This document shows, piece by piece, positions 5,919-10,047 of a DNA stretch of 10,047 nt. This DNA comes from Clostridia bacterium BRH_c25 (GTDB lineage Bacteria; Bacillota_A; Clostridia; Lutisporales; Lutisporaceae). The notes under the pieces were generated by a model, which worked only from the letters and a program-made list of their open reading frames with translations, was not told the DNA's origin and did not search any database. The DNA lies in assembly GCA_001515955.1 (NCBI GenBank), contig LOES01000178.1, forward strand, positions 1-10,047, in the 5' to 3' direction. How positions within the stretch are numbered: position 1 is the stretch's first letter; every line of letters begins with the position of its first letter. Position numbers and translations under genes: made by a program.

Positions 5919-8900
5919 ATGAGAACAAATGGTAAATGGATTTTAATCCTTATGATAGTGCTGGCGGGCATATTGCTGCCTTCTTCCACAGTAAGCGCCG
6001 CCGGGGAAACGCCGGGTGTAGGTAGTACGGTGACCTTTGCGGGGACGGATTGGCTTTGTATCGGCGCCGATCCGGTGAACGGCTACAAACTGCTGAGGAC
6101 GGCGGTTCTTCCGGATGGGGCAAAAAAATTTCATTACACAACAGGGGTGACTTTTACTGATAGTGATATCAGAACGTATCTAAATGATACATATTACAAT
6201 ACATTCAATGCTGATGAAAAGAGTGTGATCCAATCTTCCACCTGGAACTGCGGAGAGGCAGGTAATGAGGGAAGTGTCACCGCAACAGATTATGTCGGCT
6301 TATTGACACTAAGCGAATATAACAGCATAAATACACAGACTTGGTATGTCATTACGGATTCTTTCTGGTGGCTGATAACAGACTATTCAACGGAATTTTT
6401 CCCAAGTGGTAGTAAATGGTCGGTAGATGAAAGATTTTATCCATCATTTGTGAATGTGGCATCTTTCGGTAATGAGAGTACCGCAATAAGCGTCCGGCCT
6501 TCTTTATACCTGAAGCCGGATACAAGCTTCACCCTGACGGACGGCAAGTATGTGGTTTTATACAGCCCGCCAACCCCAAGCTTCAACCCGGCAGCGGGAG
6601 CGATCGCCTTTGGCAGCATGGTAGAAATCACCTCTGCGGGAGCAGACCACATCTACTACACAACCGATGGGATAGACCCTGCGACATCAGCAGGCGGTTC
6701 TACACTGGAATATACGGGGCCTGTCACAGTGAATGAAGGCTTGACCATCAAGGCCATAGCGGTAAAGGCGGGATACCCGGACAGCGCCATCGGAAGCGCC
6801 GACTATACCCAGGCGGAAAGTGCAGACCTGACGGGGCTCACCCTGAGCGGGACGCCTTCCAACTTCACCTTCGCAGGAGGTACTTACACTTATGAGGGAG
6901 TAACGGTATCAAACGGAGCAAGCAGCATCGCCGTGACTCCCACAGGAGCAGGAACTATCATGGTGGACGGGATACCGGTAACCAGCGGACAGGTATCGGA
7001 GGCCATAGCTCTTACGGTAGGAGTCGAAAAGACCATAATGGTTGTTGTCACAGAAACAGGCAAGTTGGCAAAGACCTACACCATTAAGGTGACAAGGGAA
7101 ATAGGGGAAACTGATTTTCAATTTGACGGTACAGGTACGATTACAGGATATACCGGTCCCGGTGGGGACGTGGAGATTCCTTCCACTATTGGGGGAGAGG
7201 CTGTAACAGCTATCGGTAATAATGCTTTTAATAATTGCGATATTTTAACGAGTGTAACCATTCCCGACAGTGTGACTAGCATAGGCCAAATGGCCTTTGC
7301 TTACTGCGATAATTTAACAAGTGCAACCATTCCCGGCAGTGTAAACAGTTGGGGAACTGGTGCGTTTGCAATTTGTCCTAATTTGGTAAATGTAACTCTT
7401 AATTATGGTTTAATCAGCATTGGTAATGATGTTTTTGATAGTACTGGATTAACGAGCATAGATATCCCTGCCAGTGTAACCAGCATTGATGATTTTGCGT
7501 TTTATAATTGCCAAAGCCTAACAAGCGTAACCATCCCTGCTAGTGTAACCAATATAGGCGAATTTGCCTTTAATTACTGCAACAATTTAACAAGAGCCAG
7601 ATTTATGGGTGATGCTCCGACTCTAGATGCAGGTGTGTTTGGTGATAGTTCAGCAGATTTCAAGATGAACTACCTTTATGGAAACGCCAGCTTCGTGCTT
7701 ACTGACGGCAAATGGTACGGCTATGACGTTACCCCCCTGTTTACCGTGACCTACGACGGGAACGGCAGTGAATCAGGCAGCGTCCCTGTCGATGGAAATT
7801 TATATGAGGCGGGAAATACGGTAAACGTGCCGGGCAACACGGGAAGCCTTGAAAAACCTGGCCATACCTTTGCAGGCTGGAACACTGCCGCCGACGTGAG
7901 CGGGGCAGGCTATGGGGGAGGCGGCAGCTTCTCCATGACGGACACAGGACATGTAACGCTGTATGCCCAGTGGACCATCACAGCGGCAAGCGTATCGGGA
8001 ATAACAGCCCCTGCGGCGGGAGCAGAAGCACAGACGGTTGGAAGCCTGACAGCGGGAGACGCAAGCTACACGGTGACAGGTCTCACATGGCAGAACGGCG
8101 ACGGCACAGCCGCCACCCTGACGGCAGAAGGAAAATTCAAAGCCGGCTCAATCTACCAGGCGGTTATAGAGCTAACGGCGGCAGCGGGATACAAGTTCCA
8201 GGCCTTAATCCCGACAGTAGATGCGGGGACGGCAGGAGCCGGAACCATCGACGTAGACGCAGAAGGCAACAAGCTAACCTTCACTGTCACCTTCCCTGCA
8301 ACAGCGGCGCAGTCGGTGAGCGCCATCGTGGTAAAGACGCAGCCAACAAAGCTGACTTATACGGCAGGAGAAATCCTTGACCTTACAGGGATAGTTGCAA
8401 CCCTTACCTACAATGATGGTACAACCGCAGATGTGGCACTGACAGACTTCGGAGCTAACGGCATCACAGCGAACCTGGATCAGGGAACGGCAATGGAGGT
8501 AGCAACCCATAACGGACAGACGGTAACCTTAACCTGCAATACTCATACGGCAGAAACCAGCAGCCTGTCGGTTAGTACGGCCACCACTCAGGCAACACCA
8601 AGCTTTAACCCTGCGGGAGGAGCCATAGCCTTTGGCAGTGAGGTAGTCATCACTTCCGACGGAGCAGACCATATCTACTACACAACAGACGGGACTGACC
8701 CGGTGACAGCAGTGGGCGGCTCAACGCAGGAATATACAGTACCAATCACCGTAAACTCGGCTATGACAATAAAGGCCATAGCAGTAAAGACGGGTAACCT
8801 GGACAGCGCTGTAGGAAGTGCAAGCTATACCCAGGCCGAAAGCGCCGACTTGACGGACATTGTCCTGAGCGGAAATCCAACAGGCTTTGTTTTCTCAGGA

Positions 8901-10047
8901 GGAACCTATGCTTACGACGGAGTAACGGTAAGCAACAGTGTATATGGCATTGCCGTAACTCCCATAGGAGCGGGAATTATTACAGTGAACGGAACGGAGA
9001 TAGCAAGCGGCACGGCATCGGAAAACATCACGCTGGCTCCGGGAGTGGAAAAGACCATAGTCGTAGCTGCAACAGAAGCAGGCAGGACAGTAAAAACTTA
9101 TACGATCAAAGTAACCAGAAAAACTCTGAATGTGCCGCAAGCGCCGGTCATTATATCGGCAAATGAAGGAGATGAGAGTGTCGATATTACCTGGACCGAA
9201 GTACCCGGTTCTACAGGCTATAAGATATTTTCAAGCACCACCTCAGGTGATTACACTGATCCGCCGGCAACGGTAGCAGGTTATGTTTACGGCTATGAGG
9301 ATACGGGGTTGACAAACGGACAGACTTACTACTATATAGTAAAGGCTGTAAAGGACGGGGTTGACAGTCCAAGCTCGTACCAAGTAAGTGCAGCACCCGG
9401 GACAGTACCAGATGTGCCCGAAAATGTAAAGGCAACAGCAGGTAACGGACAAGTGACGGTGAGCTTTACGGAACCTGCCGATAACGGTGGAAGGCCAATA
9501 AATAAATATATTGCGGCATCAAGTCCCGGCAATGTTACAGCGGAAGGGACCGGCACGGTCATTACGGTTACGGGTTTGACAAACGGTATTACTTACACCT
9601 TTACCGTGCAGGCCGTCAATAGATTTGGAAGCAGTCAGGCTTCAACAGCTTCAAATGCTGTAATGCCTTATCGTCCGTCAAGCGGAGGTGATTCAAAAGA
9701 CGATGAACCGTCAACATCGACAGCACCAACAACGCCTGCTGCGCCAAAAACATCAACAAGTTCTGGAGAAATCGGAGTGGACATACTGGTGAACGGAAAG
9801 GCTGAAACGGCGGCAACAGCAACCACAACAATAATTCATGATAAAACTGTTACAACAGTTGCAGTAGATGATAAAAAAGTAGAGGAAAAGCTGCAGCAAG
9901 CAGGCAATAGTGCAGTAGTAACGATTATGGTAAAAAACGATGCAGATACTGTCATCGGAACCTTAAACGGACAAACAGTCAAGAACATGGAAACTAAAGA
10001 AGCAGTCCTTGAAATAAAAACCAATAATGTTGCGTATACGCTGCCTG
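5919..10047 (+). CDS. Large multidomain secreted surface protein, adhesin-like (3' end beyond window)
   Basis: One frame stays open for 1376 codons to the window edge. Residues 1-27 are a signal peptide (K6, hydrophobic core, VSA cleavage site after A27). About 36-210: DUF6273-like domain (WWLITDY, ISVRPSLYLKP). About 218-298: chitobiase C-terminal-like beta domain (HIYYTTDG, TIKAIAVK). About 302-394: cadherin-like beta sandwich (YTIKVTR). About 398-595: BspA-type LRR_5 repeats. About 608-686: InlB B-repeat (FTVTYDGNG, FAGWNT, LYAQW). About 688-798: unrecognised beta-rich domain. About 799-887: bacterial Ig-like (Big_3 type). About 893-972 and 973-1068: second chitobiase-C and cadherin-like pair. 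About 1072-1162 and 1163-1250: fibronectin III domains. About 1251-1281: Ser/Thr/Pro linker. From 1283: a region (DILVNGKAE, GTLNGQTVKNME) that in clostridial proteins I know precedes SLH anchors. No catalytic domain is seen, so adhesion or matrix binding is inferred. Composition varies sharply between domains. Confidence 0.9.
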   Translation, partial: MRTNGKWILILMIVLAGILLPSSTVSAAGETPGVGSTVTFAGTDWLCIGADPVNGYKLLRTAVLPDGAKKFHYTTGVTFTDSDIRTYLNDTYYNTFNADEKSVIQSSTWNCGEAGNEGSVTATDYVGLLTLSEYNSINTQTWYVITDSFWWLITDYSTEFFPSGSKWSVDERFYPSFVNVASFGNESTAISVRPSLYLKPDTSFTLTDGKYVVLYSPPTPSFNPAAGAIAFGSMVEITSAGADHIYYTTDGIDPATSAGGSTLEYTGPVTVNEGLTIKAIAVKAGYPDSAIGSADYTQAESADLTGLTLSGTPSNFTFAGGTYTYEGVTVSNGASSIAVTPTGAGTIMVDGIPVTSGQVSEAIALTVGVEKTIMVVVTETGKLAKTYTIKVTREIGETDFQFDGTGTITGYTGPGGDVEIPSTIGGEAVTAIGNNAFNNCDILTSVTIPDSVTSIGQMAFAYCDNLTSATIPGSVNSWGTGAFAICPNLVNVTLNYGLISIGNDVFDSTGLTSIDIPASVTSIDDFAFYNCQSLTSVTIPASVTNIGEFAFNYCNNLTRARFMGDAPTLDAGVFGDSSADFKMNYLYGNASFVLTDGKWYGYDVTPLFTVTYDGNGSESGSVPVDGNLYEAGNTVNVPGNTGSLEKPGHTFAGWNTAADVSGAGYGGGGSFSMTDTGHVTLYAQWTITAASVSGITAPAAGAEAQTVGSLTAGDASYTVTGLTWQNGDGTAATLTAEGKFKAGSIYQAVIELTAAAGYKFQALIPTVDAGTAGAGTIDVDAEGNKLTFTVTFPATAAQSVSAIVVKTQPTKLTYTAGEILDLTGIVATLTYNDGTTADVALTDFGANGITANLDQGTAMEVATHNGQTVTLTCNTHTAETSSLSVSTATTQATPSFNPAGGAIAFGSEVVITSDGADHIYYTTDGTDPVTAVGGSTQEYTVPITVNSAMTIKAIAVKTGNLDSAVGSASYTQAESADLTDIVLSGNPTGFVFSGGTYAYDGVTVSNSVYGIAVTPIGAGIITVNGTEIASGTASENITLAPGVEKTIVVAATEAGRTVKTYTIKVTRKTLNVPQAPVIISANEGDESVDITWTEVPGSTGYKIFSSTTSGDYTDPPATVAGYVYGYEDTGLTNGQTYYYIVKAVKDGVDSPSSYQVSAAPGTVPDVPENVKATAGNGQVTVSFTEPADNGGRPINKYIAASSPGNVTAEGTGTVITVTGLTNGITYTFTVQAVNRFGSSQASTASNAVMPYRPSSGGDSKDDEPSTSTAPTTPAAPKTSTSSGEIGVDILVNGKAETAATATTTIIHDKTVTTVAVDDKKVEEKLQQAGNSAVVTIMVKNDADTVIGTLNGQTVKNMETKEAVLEIKTNNVAYTLP
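6571..7100 (+). repeat. Long direct repeat, copy A (chitobiase-C + cadherin-like pair)
   Basis: This 530-bp segment encodes the first chitobiase-C-like plus cadherin-like pair (about residues 218-394). It aligns without gaps to the 530 bp at 8593-9122, an offset of 2022 bp. By hand count about 121 of some 176 residues are identical. The intervening segment carries the LRR, InlB and Ig-like modules. Confidence 0.85.
7245..7586 (+). repeat. Five BspA-type leucine-rich repeats (LRR_5)
   Basis: Five units start at 7245, 7314, 7383, 7449 and 7518. Four are 23 residues and the third is 22. The pattern is LTSVTIPxSVTSIGxxAFxxCxN. Units 1, 4 and 5 are closest to consensus; unit 3 (LVNVTLNYGLISIG) diverges and loses the Pro and Cys. 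A capping segment follows (RARFMGDAPTLDAGVF). Such LRRs usually mediate protein or host-surface binding. The DNA is AT-rich, down to 25% GC in the line starting at 7381. Confidence 0.88.
8593..9122 (+). repeat. Long direct repeat, copy B (chitobiase-C + cadherin-like pair)
   Basis: Second copy of the segment at 6571-7100, same length and frame, encoding about residues 893-1068. Conserved blocks include GADHIYYTTDG, TIKAIAVK, YTQAESADLT, GVEKTI and KTYTIKVTR. Differences are spread evenly and no gap is needed, so the duplication is old enough to have diverged but under selection for length. Confidence 0.85.

Noticed and set aside
5919..6000. A lipoprotein signal was considered for the surface protein.
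   Set aside because: There is no cysteine near the cleavage site; VSA followed by AG fits signal peptidase I.
7245..7586. Regular spacing of similar units, considered as a CRISPR-like array.
   Set aside because: The units are in frame, imperfect and encode leucine-rich repeats.
7970..8380. A 136-codon + strand frame inside the surface-protein gene.
   Set aside because: It is an out-of-frame shadow; the peptide is rich in Arg, Gly, His and Ser as expected from shifting a GC-rich frame, while the main frame encodes recognisable domains throughout.

Overview
The window looks like chromosomal DNA from a Gram-positive, low-to-medium GC anaerobe, most likely in the Clostridia (a Ruminiclostridium- or Lachnospiraceae-like organism; Paenibacillus-type Bacilli are an alternative). 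This rests on the purine-rich ribosome binding sites, the 7TM-DISM hybrid kinases, response regulators with SARP-like output domains, and a large surface protein built of BspA-type LRR, InlB-type, chitobiase-C-like and cadherin-like modules. The taxon is an inference; there is no rRNA or housekeeping marker here.

Layout: all genes lie on the + strand. Positions 1-128 hold the last 41 codons of a sensor histidine kinase. Its stop codon directly abuts the start of a REC-SARP response regulator (129-1265). A 108-bp gap with a candidate promoter and a tandem 10-bp repeat follows. Next is a 1035-residue hybrid kinase (1374-4481) with a secreted-side sensor domain, seven membrane helices, a HisKA/HATPase core, a receiver domain and a second, LytS-type kinase core. 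It overlaps by 23 bp a second REC-SARP regulator (4459-5571). So the order kinase-regulator occurs twice in tandem, but the first regulator gene is clearly more AT-rich than the second.

A 347-bp gene-free region (5572-5918) contains a good intrinsic terminator (5761-5797) and, just after it, a perfect 9-bp direct repeat with 11-bp period placed 8 bp upstream of an extended -10 box. That geometry is the one described for SARP operators.

From 5919 to the right edge runs one open frame of at least 1376 codons with no stop. It encodes a signal-peptide surface protein: DUF6273-like domain, chitobiase-C-like and cadherin-like pair, five BspA-type leucine-rich repeats, an InlB B-repeat, two further beta domains, a second copy of the chitobiase-C/cadherin pair, two fibronectin type III domains, a Ser/Thr/Pro linker and a C-terminal region that in similar proteins precedes SLH cell-wall anchors. 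Base composition changes with the domains, which suggests assembly by module exchange.

Working model (inference): the membrane kinases sense an extracellular, possibly carbohydrate-related cue and phosphorylate the REC-SARP regulators. One or both then bind the direct repeat and switch on the adhesin-like surface protein downstream.
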